64,000 nt of DNA from VXYL01 sp965199915 (GTDB lineage: Bacteria; Pseudomonadota; Gammaproteobacteria; Pseudomonadales; Azotimanducaceae), in NCBI GenBank assembly GCA_965199915.1, contig OZ241348.1, positions 3,844,001 through 3,908,000 of the forward strand. The letters run 5' to 3'. This document shows, piece after piece, positions 25,278 to 32,940 of the stretch. The notes below the pieces were generated by a model, which was not told the origin of the DNA, did not search any database, and saw nothing but the letters and a program-made list of their open reading frames with translations. Position 1 is the stretch's first letter, and each line of letters opens with the position of its first letter. The position numbers and the translations under genes were made by a program.

Positions 25278-25470
25278 GGCGCCGCTCCCGCGCGGGCTTC
25301 TGGCGGCGAACTGCGCGTTGCCGGTGGCGGTGTACGAAGCGGCCGTGCGCCTCGGTTGCCGCGGTTTCGTGTTCGTGAGCACGGCCAAGGTGCTGGACGA
25401 GGTGTCGCGCGCGGAGGCGATCCGCGCCACGGCGCGCTGGTTCGCCAAGGCGCCTGCGGAGCGCACGTGA
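25278..25470 (+). pseudogene. Internally deleted second copy of the WbpV-like epimerase
   Basis: Encodes LAANCALPVAVYEAAVRLGC, FVFVSTAKVLDEV, then directly AEAIRATARWFAKAPAERT and TGA. These are residues about 55-97 and 277-297 of the intact epimerase. About 540 bases are missing, joined at a GC-rich microhomology. The downstream glycosyltransferase GTG overlaps its stop exactly as in the ancestral gene pair. Confidence 0.92.
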
Positions 25471-25528
25471 TCCACGCCTTCGGGTGGGCCGCGGTCGTGT
25501 TCGTCGGCACGCTGGCGGCCACGGGGGC
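25278..25528 (+). repeat. Host duplication around the glycine-pentad cluster, copy 2
   Basis: Repeats the two blocks of 22262-23057. It includes the epimerase remnant and the first 20 codons of the intact glycosyltransferase gene. Confidence 0.92.
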
Positions 25529-26477
25529 GCTGTGCAAGCTGGCGCCGTGCGTCGGCCTGCTGGCGCATCCGAATGCGCGCAGTTCCCACGCGCGCGCCAC
25601 GCCCACCGGCGGTGGCGTCGGCTTCGTGCTCCCGCTCCTCGTCTGTTTCGCGTGCATGGCGGCCGAATATCCGCCGGCGCTGCCGCTGCTCGTCGCCGGT
25701 TTTGCGATAGCGGCGCTGGGTCTGGTGGACGACTTTGTCGACGTGCCGCGGAGCGTCCGTCTGGGCTGCCACTTCGCGCTCGCCGCCGGCGCCACGTTGT
25801 GGTTGTTCGCGCCGGGGTGGCTGGTCGGCGGCGCGATGATCCTCGGTCTGGTCTGGTGGCTGAACCTCTACAACTTCATGGACGGCATCGACGGCCTTGC
25901 CGCGTCCCAAGCCGCCGGGTGGGCGGCCGGCGCGCTCGCGCTCGGCGACGTGGATGCGTCCGCGCCCCCGCTGTGGGCGCTCCTTGCGGCCAGCGCCGCC
26001 TTCTTGTGCTTCAACTGGGCGCCGGCGCGCGTTTTCATGGGCGACGCCGGGGCCGGCTTCCTCGGCTTGGCGACCGGCGTCGCCGCGCTTTGGCTTTGGC
26101 GGAGCGGCGAGCTTCCTATTGTGGCGAGCGCGATCCTGCTGTTACCATTCTGGTTTGACGCTACCTACACGCTCATCGTGCGAGTGGTCACCGGCCAAGC
26201 GTTCGCGGACGCGCATCGAACGCACCTCTACCAAATCCTCGCCCGGCGCTTCGGGCACGGTCGCACCACTTCGCTGCTCTGGCTGCATCTGCTGGTTTGG
26301 CTGGGGCCCCTCGCCGCCGTGGCCCTCGCCTTCCCCGCTTGGCGTGTTTTCCTCCTGCTGGTGGCGGCGGCGCCAATGGCGGCCCTGTGCGTGGCGTGTC
26401 GCGCCGGCGTGCCTTCGCCGCCAGCCGAAGCGGACGCGCGGCGCGGCGCACCGGGCGCGGGGGCGGCCGATGGTTGA
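25467..26477 (+). CDS. Polyprenyl-phosphate sugar-1-phosphate transferase, WbpL/WecA family
   Basis: 336 residues, about nine to ten membrane segments. This family (GT4, MraY-like fold) transfers a HexNAc-1-phosphate from its UDP carrier to undecaprenyl phosphate to start O-antigen units at the inner membrane. Motifs: HPNARSSHARATPTGGGVGF, the metal-binding LGLVDDFVDVP, NLYNFMDGIDGLA, RVFMGDAGAGFLG and DATYTLIVR followed by FADAHRTHLYQ with the HxH region. The GTG start overlaps the stop of the epimerase remnant. Its neighbours make UDP-QuiNAc-type sugars the likely substrate. It overlaps the next gene by 8 bases. Confidence 0.88.
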   Translation: MIHAFGWAAVVFVGTLAATGALCKLAPCVGLLAHPNARSSHARATPTGGGVGFVLPLLVCFACMAAEYPPALPLLVAGFAIAALGLVDDFVDVPRSVRLGCHFALAAGATLWLFAPGWLVGGAMILGLVWWLNLYNFMDGIDGLAASQAAGWAAGALALGDVDASAPPLWALLAASAAFLCFNWAPARVFMGDAGAGFLGLATGVAALWLWRSGELPIVASAILLLPFWFDATYTLIVRVVTGQAFADAHRTHLYQILARRFGHGRTTSLLWLHLLVWLGPLAAVALAFPAWRVFLLLVAAAPMAALCVACRAGVPSPPAEADARRGAPGAGAADG

Positions 26478-28398
26478 GTTCATCGAGGGTTTGGCGCGCT
26501 GGCAGAAGAAGGCGGTGGCGGTCGCCTTGGACGGCGTGGCGCTTCCTTTCGCAATGTGGTGCGCGTTGGCGCTGCGCTACGGAGGCTGGAATCCCGAACA
26601 GATCGATTTCGCCGCGTTCTGGCCGGTGTTCGTCGCGGCGTTGTTGGTGGGCGTGCCGGCGTTCGGCGCGGTCGGCCTCTATCGACACATCATTCGCTAC
26701 ATGGGCTGGGAGGCGATCGGCGCGGTGATGAAGGGCGTCACCATCGCCACCATCGCCGTCATCGCCGTGGCCTACATGCTGCCGATGGCCGGCTTCCCGC
26801 GCTCGGCGCCGGTGATCTTCTGGCTGCTCGCGTTCTGCTATGTGGCCGGCACCCGTTTCGCCGTGCGCGTGTACGCGGAGCGCGTGGTGCGCACCGACGC
26901 CGCGCGCAAACGCGTGGTCATCTACGGTGCCGGTGCCGCCGGCGCGCAGCTGGCGCGCCGCCTGAACCACGACCGCGACTATCGCCCAGTCGCCATTGTG
27001 GACGCGGACCGCCGCGAACACGGCCGCGTGATACACGGCCTCACCGTGTACCCGGTGGAGGCGCTGGGCACCTTGATCGCCGACCACGTGGTGCGCCATG
27101 TGCTGGTCGCCATGCCGAACGCCAAGGTGGCCGAGCGCCGCGACGTGATCGCGAGTTTGGAGCCGTATCCCGTGCGGGTGCGCGTGGTGCCGGATTTCGA
27201 CGATTGGGTGTCCGGCACGGATCCCCTCGCCGGCGTGCGCGAAATCAACATCGGCGACTTGCTCGGCCGCAACGAAGTCTCGCCGCTGCCCCACTTGCTG
27301 CGCGGTTCCGTGGCCGGCCGCGCCGTGCTCGTCACCGGCGCCGGGGGGTCCATCGGCTCGGAGTTGTGTCGGCAAATCTCCCGGTTGCAGCCCCGCCGCC
27401 TGGTCTTGCTCGATCAGAACGAGTACGCCTTGTTTCGCGTGGAGAACGAACTGAACCGCAGCCGCGCCGACGGCCGCGCGCCGGTGGTGGCGGTGCTCGG
27501 CTCCGTGCTCGACGGCGCGTTGGTGGAACGCACCTTGCGGGCGCACCGGGTGGACACCGTCTACCACGCCGCGGCGTACAAACATGTCAGCTTGGTGGAG
27601 AACAACGTCACGCAAGGCATCAAGAACAACACCTTCGGCACGCTGTGCGCCGCGCAGGCGGCGCTCGCCGCCGGCGTGTCGCGGTTCATTCTCATTTCCA
27701 CGGACAAAGCGGTGCGCACGCGCAGCGTCATGGGCGCAAGCAAGCGTTTGGCGGAGATGACGCTGCAGGCGCTGCAGGAGCGCAGCGGCAAGACCCGCTT
27801 CGCGGTTGTGCGCTTCGGCAACGTGCTGGTTTCCTCCGGATCGGTGGTGCCGCTGTTCCTCGACCAGATCGACAAGGGCGGGCCGGTGACCGTCACCCAC
27901 GCCGAGGCGTCGCGCTACTTCATGACGCTCTCCGAAGCCGCGGAGCTGGTGTTGCAGGCCGCCAGCCTCGCGACCGGCGGCGAGGTGTTCGTGTTGGACA
28001 TGGGGAAAGCGGTTAGCATTCAAGAACTGGCGCGCAAGACCATCCGTCTGCGTGGCTACCAGGTGCGCGACGAAACCAATCCGCACGGCGACGTGGAAAT
28101 CGAGTTCATCGGCTTGCGGCCGGGGGAGAAGCTGAAGGAAGAGTTGCTCACCGGCGACGCCGCCGGCACCGAACACCGCAAGATCCTCTGCGCCGCCGAG
28201 TCGCACACGCCGTGGAGCGAGTTGCGGCCGGCCTTGGACACGCTGCTGCGCGCCTGCGACACCTTCGACTACCGCGCCATAAAGCGCGCCATCGAGTCGA
28301 TGGTGGAAGGTGCCGACTTGGCGGAACTCGTGGAGCCCGGGCCGCCGGACAACGTGGTGCCGATGCCGGCGCGCGAGTCTGCGGAAGCCGGGGGTTGA
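26470..28398 (+). CDS. Membrane nucleotide-sugar 4,6-dehydratase, WbpM/CapD family
   Basis: 642 residues. About four N-terminal membrane segments are followed by a first Rossmann-like domain (VVIYGAGAAGAQLARRL at about 155) and the catalytic SDR domain (VLVTGAGGSIGSELCRQI at about 288). The family converts UDP-GlcNAc to UDP-4-keto-6-deoxy-GlcNAc. Family hallmarks are AAYKHVSLVENN, STDKAV and RSVMGASKRLAEM, where Met replaces the usual catalytic Tyr but the Lys remains. With the WbpV-like reductase it would give UDP-QuiNAc, which the WbpL-like enzyme loads on the lipid carrier. Confidence 0.93.
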   Translation: MVEFIEGLARWQKKAVAVALDGVALPFAMWCALALRYGGWNPEQIDFAAFWPVFVAALLVGVPAFGAVGLYRHIIRYMGWEAIGAVMKGVTIATIAVIAVAYMLPMAGFPRSAPVIFWLLAFCYVAGTRFAVRVYAERVVRTDAARKRVVIYGAGAAGAQLARRLNHDRDYRPVAIVDADRREHGRVIHGLTVYPVEALGTLIADHVVRHVLVAMPNAKVAERRDVIASLEPYPVRVRVVPDFDDWVSGTDPLAGVREINIGDLLGRNEVSPLPHLLRGSVAGRAVLVTGAGGSIGSELCRQISRLQPRRLVLLDQNEYALFRVENELNRSRADGRAPVVAVLGSVLDGALVERTLRAHRVDTVYHAAAYKHVSLVENNVTQGIKNNTFGTLCAAQAALAAGVSRFILISTDKAVRTRSVMGASKRLAEMTLQALQERSGKTRFAVVRFGNVLVSSGSVVPLFLDQIDKGGPVTVTHAEASRYFMTLSEAAELVLQAASLATGGEVFVLDMGKAVSIQELARKTIRLRGYQVRDETNPHGDVEIEFIGLRPGEKLKEELLTGDAAGTEHRKILCAAESHTPWSELRPALDTLLRACDTFDYRAIKRAIESMVEGADLAELVEPGPPDNVVPMPARESAEAGG

Positions 28399-28404
28399 CG
28401 GGCC

Positions 28405-29655
28405 ATGCCGCCGGAAGAACGCCTGCGTTTGCTCGCCATCCTCAAGGACGGCTTGGCAAACGGCGGGCCGCTGGCGGGCGAAGGCGTCGTGCGCAGCCCG
28501 CTGGCGGACTTCACCTGTCCGCGCCTGCTTGCCGACGAGCGGCGCGTCTTCTTCCGCGAGACGCCGCTCTTGATGGGGCTTGCCGCGGACTTGCCGGCCA
28601 ACGGCACGTATTGGGCGGACAGCGCGACCGGCCTGCCCATTTTGATGACGCGCGACGAGGATGGCGTGTTCCACGCCTTCGCCAACACCTGCCGCCACCG
28701 CGGGGCGCAGGTCGTCGCCGATGGGCGCGACGCCGGCGGTCGCTTCAGCTGCCCGTTCCACGCATGGACCTACAACGGCAACGGCCACCTTGTCGCCGTG
28801 TACCGCGAATCGCGCTTCGGCGCGGTGAACAAGGACGATTTCGGCCTGATCGAGCTGCCGGCGGCCGAACGCCACGGCATGTTGTGGGTGAAGCCAACGC
28901 CGGGCGGCGCCGTGGACGTGGACGCGGCGCTGGGCGGTTTGGCCGACGACATGCGGCATTGGAAGTTGGCGGAGCACAGCTACGCGGCCGCGCAAGTGCT
29001 GCGCGCCGAGGTGAATTGGAAATTGGCCATCGACACGTTCGGCGAGAACTACCACTTCGACGTGCTGCACCGCGAAAGCCTCGCCACGGAAATCCGCGGC
29101 GACCTGCAAACCCACGACGTGTTCGAGCGCAACTACCGCATGGTGTTCGCCAACATCAGGCGTTTCGAGGAGTTCGGCAAGGCGTTCGGAAACTTGCGCG
29201 AATGGCCGTTCCGCCTTGCCACGCTGACCGTGTATTTCATCTATCCAAACACGATTCTGTTGGTGGATCCTTATGCTGTGGACGTGTTGCGGATGTTCCC
29301 GGAAGGCGACGACCCGCGCCGCTCAAGAACAGCGCACAGCTACTATGTGCCGGCGAATGTGAAGGCGTACTTCGAGGATCCGGAGCATCCCGAGCGCGAC
29401 TACGCCGAGCGATTCGTCGGCTTCAACAACGTGGTGTTGGCCGAGGACTACAAGATGGCCGAGTCCACGCAGCGCAGCGCCGGCGTTGCTGCACTACCAC
29501 AACGCGCACCGGCAGGGGCTTGGCCGCCCCCTGCTCGCCCCCGAAGTTACGAAGCAGACTCAACACGCCTCCCAAGGCGCATCTTAGACCCGCGTCAAAG
29601 CGCCAGAGTTTTGCGTAGCAAACTCCAACGCGCCCCGCAGGCGCGCGCACCCTAG
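28405..29655 (+). CDS. Rieske non-heme iron oxygenase alpha subunit, 3' end disrupted
   Basis: Aromatic ring-hydroxylating type oxygenase. The Rieske cluster ligands are CRHRGA and CPFHAWTY (about residues 93-117); the mononuclear iron site is in IDTFGENYHFDVLHRES with two His, plus a later Asp. The substrate is unknown. Homology runs to AEDYKMAESTQRSA (about residue 360). The family ending LHYHNAHRQGLGRPLL then appears in the next frame (about 29487-29535), with an expected stretch before it missing. So a deletion of 3n+1 or 3n+2 bases removed part of the C-terminus and shifted the frame; the present frame runs on into palindromic repeats to 29655. The enzyme may be inactive. Electron-transfer partners are not adjacent. 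Confidence 0.82.
   Translation: MPPEERLRLLAILKDGLANGGPLAGEGVVRSPLADFTCPRLLADERRVFFRETPLLMGLAADLPANGTYWADSATGLPILMTRDEDGVFHAFANTCRHRGAQVVADGRDAGGRFSCPFHAWTYNGNGHLVAVYRESRFGAVNKDDFGLIELPAAERHGMLWVKPTPGGAVDVDAALGGLADDMRHWKLAEHSYAAAQVLRAEVNWKLAIDTFGENYHFDVLHRESLATEIRGDLQTHDVFERNYRMVFANIRRFEEFGKAFGNLREWPFRLATLTVYFIYPNTILLVDPYAVDVLRMFPEGDDPRRSRTAHSYYVPANVKAYFEDPEHPERDYAERFVGFNNVVLAEDYKMAESTQRSAGVAALPQRAPAGAWPPPARPRSYEADSTRLPRRILDPRQSARVLRSKLQRAPQARAP
29576..29648 (+). repeat. REP-like palindromic repeat, copy 1
   Basis: Begins GGCGCATCTTAGACCCGCG and contains GAGTTTTGCG..GCAAACTC and CGCGCCCCGCAGGCGCGCG inverted repeats. About 73 bp, near-identical to copy 2 apart from single-base changes that weaken the hairpins. 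A shorter GC palindrome precedes it at about 29513-29531. Confidence 0.85.
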
Positions 29656-29727
29656 GGCGCATCTTAGACCCGCGCCAAGCGCCAGAGTTTGCGAAGCAAA
29701 CTCCAACGCGCCCCGCAGGGGCGCGCC
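29656..29727 (+). repeat. REP-like palindromic repeat, copy 2
   Basis: Same unit with two clean hairpins: GAGTTTGC, loop GAA, GCAAACTC (about 29685-29703), then GCGCGCCCC-type GC palindrome (about 29707-29726). It ends on the stop codon of the HpcH-like gene and could act as a bidirectional terminator between the two converging genes. A related GC palindrome with an upstream TTTTGCG lies at about 40062-40100. Confidence 0.85.
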
Positions 29728-30524
29728 TAGGCAGTCTCCATTAGTTTTCTCAAACCTTCACCTAGATTCGCCCACGCCGCGCGAACGATCATCCGGTCCC
29801 AGCCGATGCAGAAATCGCGCACGCCGAGATCCAAGTAGCGTTTCGCCTGCTCCACCGCGCCTATCTCGATGCGCGGTCGAATGCCGTATTCCAGCGATTT
29901 CGCGATCACTTTCTCCTCAAAGACGCGGATTTCCGGCGAGCCCATCAGCCGCATTTGGCCGCGCGAAAAGCTGAAGTCCGCCGGCCCCCACTGCGTCATG
30001 TCCACGCCGCGGTCCTTGGCCCGTTCAAGCACTTCGTCGATGTTGTCCACGGTGATGTTCTTCTCGATCATGATCGCGAACACGGTGGATTCGAGTTGCT
30101 CCAAATAGCCGTCCATGCTGTAGCTGCCGAGCGCGGGGCGGCGCAGCTTCACGCCCATGAGGCCGCCGGTGTTCGGCGTGTCCGGCGCGATGGCGCGGTG
30201 GCAGGCGTCCACGTCCGCCGCGGTGCGCACATCCGTGAACAACACGGACACGAAACCCGCGCCGAGGGCCGCCTGCGCCCAAAAGCTCTGCCCCTCCTGA
30301 TCCAGCTTGATCATCAGCGGCAAGCCGCCGCATTGGCCGGCGCGCGCCAGGTGATAAAGCAGGCGCATGTCGAACGCGGAATATTCGGCCACGTATTCGG
30401 CGTAGTCGAACATGCCCGTTTCGCCAATGAGTTCGGGGATGTCCGCATCGGCGAACAGGAAATGGGTGCCGATGGTGGGTTCGCCGCGGTTGAGTTTCTC
30501 GCGGAAGGTGTTGGGCAGCAGCAT
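29727..30524 (-). CDS. HpcH/HpaI aldolase family protein
   Basis: 265 residues from ATG 30524, which has GGAGG 6 bases upstream. TIM-barrel class II pyruvate aldolases of this family cleave 4-hydroxy-2-oxo acids with a divalent metal. Metal and pyruvate-binding regions are recognisable: YVAEYSAFDMRLLY, IMIEKNITVDNIDEVL (Glu) and VDMTQWGPADFSFS (Asp). The final stretch DFCIGWDRMIVRAAWANLGEG resembles members of unknown substrate. Beside a Rieske oxygenase it may belong to aromatic or aliphatic acid breakdown, but this is inference. The gap 30525-30673 upstream holds nothing recognisable. Confidence 0.8.
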   Translation of the reverse strand: MLLPNTFREKLNRGEPTIGTHFLFADADIPELIGETGMFDYAEYVAEYSAFDMRLLYHLARAGQCGGLPLMIKLDQEGQSFWAQAALGAGFVSVLFTDVRTAADVDACHRAIAPDTPNTGGLMGVKLRRPALGSYSMDGYLEQLESTVFAIMIEKNITVDNIDEVLERAKDRGVDMTQWGPADFSFSRGQMRLMGSPEIRVFEEKVIAKSLEYGIRPRIEIGAVEQAKRYLDLGVRDFCIGWDRMIVRAAWANLGEGLRKLMETA

Positions 30525-30673
30525 GGTCGTCCTCCGGTGGCTGGCGGCCCCGCGATGCACGGTGGCGTTTCAGAACGTTCGCGGGCCGCGCCAAACACCT
30601 TACCACGCAGATTGACGGCCCACGCCGGCGTGGGCTTCGGGGAAACGCTGTTGCGCTGGCGGCGGCCGGCCCG

Positions 30674-30977
30674 CTACAGCGTCCAGACGGCCACGCCGCG
30701 TTCGCGCTCCCCGCCGAGGCGCGGCGCCGCCGGCTCTTCGCGGCGGTCGAACACCACCAGATGCCCCTCCTCGGCCCCGCACTTCTTCATGTAGCCGAGG
30801 GTCTGCTCCACGCCCCGCTCGACGGTGGCCTCCAAGCTCCGGCGGTCCGAGTCGCGCAGCACCTTGCACTCGATCACGAAGCGCCGCCACAGGTCGTAGG
30901 GCGCTCCGGCCTCCCGCGGCCACAGCACCAGCAAGTCCGTGCGCCCGCGCCCGAGGCGGTACTCCCGCTCGATGCGC
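30674..30977 (-). pseudogene. 3' part of an AAA ATPase/PD-(D/E)XK nuclease-family gene
   Basis: Encodes REYRLGRGRTDLLVLWP, RFVIECKVLRDS (the D...ExK nuclease core), GVEQTLGYMKKCGAEEGHLV and VWTL at the stop. It is the C-terminal nuclease-like domain found at the end of DUF1703/AAA-ATPase-like proteins. Upstream it is interrupted by an insertion sequence; the other half lies at 32789-32880. If the element and one target copy are removed, the frame reads VNGGGRIEREYRLGRGRTD without interruption. Confidence 0.85.
30968..30977 (+). repeat. Target-site duplication, left copy
   Basis: CTCGATGCGC directly abuts the left inverted repeat of the insertion sequence; the same 10 bases abut the right end at 32789-32798. 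Confidence 0.92.
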
Positions 30978-32788
30978 CAGGGTGTTTTCACGCTAAGGAC
31001 GGGGCGCGTTTTGGCAGGGCGGCGTGGCGGGTTGAGCGCGATGCGGTGCGCGACCGGCCTTCGGGCGGCGTTCGAGTTCGTCTTTGGCGCGGCTTGCGGC
31101 CGCTTTCCGCCCTTGCGCGGGGATGGCGGCCGCCCGGGATCGCCGGAGCGCTCGGGAATGCGGCGATGGACTTGCGGGGATGCTCAGTCGGGCGAGAGGA
31201 CGGCGTCGAAGGCGTCCACGCGGCGCATCGGGAAGTGGTCGATGGCTTCGGGCACGAAGCGGAAGCCGCGGTGCCGGACGACGGCGAGGGCGATGTTGTT
31301 CATGGTGGCGTTGTTGGCCGGCGCGTGGCGGGCGCGGACGCGGCAGGCGTCCTCGCCCAGGCTGGCGTCGCGGGGGTGGTGGTTGCCGTTCTCGACCATC
31401 CAGTGGCCGCGGTTCCAGGCCGGCAGGCGTTCGGGGCCGGCCCGCTCGGCGGCGACCGAGCAGATGCCGTAGGCGGTTTCCTCGGCCATCCTGCCGGTCT
31501 TGACGACGGCGCGCTGGCGGCGGACGCGGAACGCCTGGCGGGCGTGGCGGAAGTTCAGCATGCCCTTCGGCAGGTCGAGCGCGGCGACGGCGCGCCGCTC
31601 GATGCGCCCGCGCGCCTTCTCCGGCGGCGCCTCGTGGCGGCGGACGCCGGGCGCGTCCCAGTCCAGCGCCGCCAGCGCCTCGAAGGTTTCCGTGCAGTTG
31701 GCCTTGACCGCGAACAGATAGTCGGCGCCGTGCATCTCGATCAGGCGGCGCTCCGTGTCGTATGACGAGTGCAGGGCGTCGAGCGTGACCATCCGCCCGC
31801 GCACGTCCACGTCCTCGAGCAGCGCCGCCGTGGCCGCGGCCTCGCGCTCCCGCGCCGCGGTCTCCTCGCGCGCCGCGTCCGCCTCCGCGCGCGGCGCCGA
31901 CCAGCGCGACAGCACCTGCCGCAGCGCGTCCGGGTCGGTGTCCGCCATCACCCGGCGGAACGTCGAGTCCGACGGCGCCTCCCGCGTTCCCGCGCGCGGG
32001 TTCCGCCACGCGCCGACCGCCGCCAGCTCCTCCTGCGACAGCGCCTTCGCGTACCGCTCCGCCGCCGCCGGCCCCGAACGCCCCGACAGCCGCGCCAGCG
32101 CCACCAGCGACAGCACCGTCGCCAGCCGGTGCTTCTTCCCCTGGTCGCGCCGGCAGTCCGGCAACTCCGCGAACAGGTCCCGCAGCGACCGCAGCTCGTC
32201 CGCCCGCCACGGCGCCGACCACTCCTTCGGCGAACCCCACTCCACGCGATCCACCGCGTCCGCCAGTCGCTCCCGCGCCTTCCGGCGCAGCGGGCGCACG
32301 TACATCTCCTTGCGCGAACCCTGCGCGTCCGTGTACCGGCCGTTGTGCCGCGACGCCAGACCCGGCACCCCCCACGCCTCCGGCAGCACCAGGAACCGCG
32401 TGTTGTTCCCGATCAGGTGCAGACGCCGGAACCGCACCGAGCGATGCCATCCCAGCCACCGATCCCGCGGGCCGCACTTGAACGCCCCGGACTGCCAGCC
32501 CACCAGCGCCACCCAATGGCCCCGCCACTCCGCCACATGCCGCAGACCACGGCCCGCGAACTGCTTGAATCCCAAGTAGTGGTGCTCCGCCATCAGACCG
32601 TCCCACCGCCGGCGCTCGTCCGCCCGCGCCGGACGCACCGACACCTCCCGAACCACCACGTTCAAGCGTTCCGCCGCCGCTTCGCTCTTCTCCATGCGCG
32701 ACTTGATACACCTTCCGCGCCCAAATAGCCAGTCTTTCTTTCCGCCCCTTGCTCTCAACCACTTCCGCTACAGCGTGAAATAGCCCTG
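30978..32788 (-). mobile_element. ISAs1-family insertion sequence with a DruA-like transposase fusion
   Basis: 1811 bp bounded by imperfect terminal inverted repeats CAGGGTGTTTTCACGCT (left) and CAGGGCTATTTCACGCT (right, reverse complement), 14 of 17 identical, and by a perfect 10-bp target duplication. The CAGGG ends and 8-10 bp duplications are typical of ISAs1. Its size is larger than the usual 1.2-1.5 kb because the transposase has an extra N-terminal domain. It interrupts a nuclease-family gene. Both ends and the transposase look intact, so it may be recent or still active. Confidence 0.93.
31184..32695 (-). CDS. ISAs1-type transposase with N-terminal DUF4338 (DruA-like) domain
   Basis: 503 residues from the ATG at 32695; the frame is open for 21 more codons upstream. 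Residues about 20-125 (RRWDGLMAEHHYLGFKQFAG, WRGHWVALVGWQSGAFKCGP, RDRWLGWH, NNTRFLVLPEAWGVPGLASR) match DUF4338, the domain of Druantia protein DruA. From DLFAELPDCRRDQGKKHRLA the protein is an ISAs1/H-repeat transposase with DDE-like elements: VTLDALHSS (first Asp), DYLFAVKANC and NRGHWMVENGNHH with Glu, then LGEDACRVRARHAP. Its promoter should lie in the right end of the element. Confidence 0.9.
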   Translation of the reverse strand: MEKSEAAAERLNVVVREVSVRPARADERRRWDGLMAEHHYLGFKQFAGRGLRHVAEWRGHWVALVGWQSGAFKCGPRDRWLGWHRSVRFRRLHLIGNNTRFLVLPEAWGVPGLASRHNGRYTDAQGSRKEMYVRPLRRKARERLADAVDRVEWGSPKEWSAPWRADELRSLRDLFAELPDCRRDQGKKHRLATVLSLVALARLSGRSGPAAAERYAKALSQEELAAVGAWRNPRAGTREAPSDSTFRRVMADTDPDALRQVLSRWSAPRAEADAAREETAAREREAAATAALLEDVDVRGRMVTLDALHSSYDTERRLIEMHGADYLFAVKANCTETFEALAALDWDAPGVRRHEAPPEKARGRIERRAVAALDLPKGMLNFRHARQAFRVRRQRAVVKTGRMAEETAYGICSVAAERAGPERLPAWNRGHWMVENGNHHPRDASLGEDACRVRARHAPANNATMNNIALAVVRHRGFRFVPEAIDHFPMRRVDAFDAVLSPD

Positions 32789-32798
32789 CTCGATGCGC
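32789..32798 (+). repeat. Target-site duplication, right copy
   Basis: CTCGATGCGC, identical to 30968-30977. Confidence 0.92.
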
Positions 32799-32880
32799 CC
32801 GCCGCCGTTGACGATGCGCTGCAGGTAGGCCTGCAGGATCAACTGCGGTGCCGCCTCGCTGGGTGTACGACGTTTTAGTG
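32789..32880 (-). pseudogene. 5'-side fragment of the interrupted AAA/PD-(D/E)XK gene
   Basis: Minus-strand frame reading TPSEAAPQLILQAYLQRIVN and GGGRIE up to the insertion sequence. Nothing of the ATPase domain that normally precedes it is present: similarity stops at about 32870-32880, and the remaining bases to 32940 match neither this family nor PepA. The gene had therefore lost its 5' part as well as being hit by the element. Confidence 0.8.
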
Positions 32881-32940
32881 CGCCAACGGCTCGGCGGCGA
32901 GAGGCGGGGCCCGCGGCGCTGGCGCCGGAAGTCGTCGTAC

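Noticed and set aside
26188..29115. 975-codon minus-strand frame
   Set aside because: Lies opposite clear wbpM-like and Rieske genes whose motifs are complete; a shadow frame.
31184..32695. Druantia defence system
   Set aside because: Only the DruA-like domain is present, fused to a transposase within IS ends; the helicase DruE and other Druantia parts are absent.
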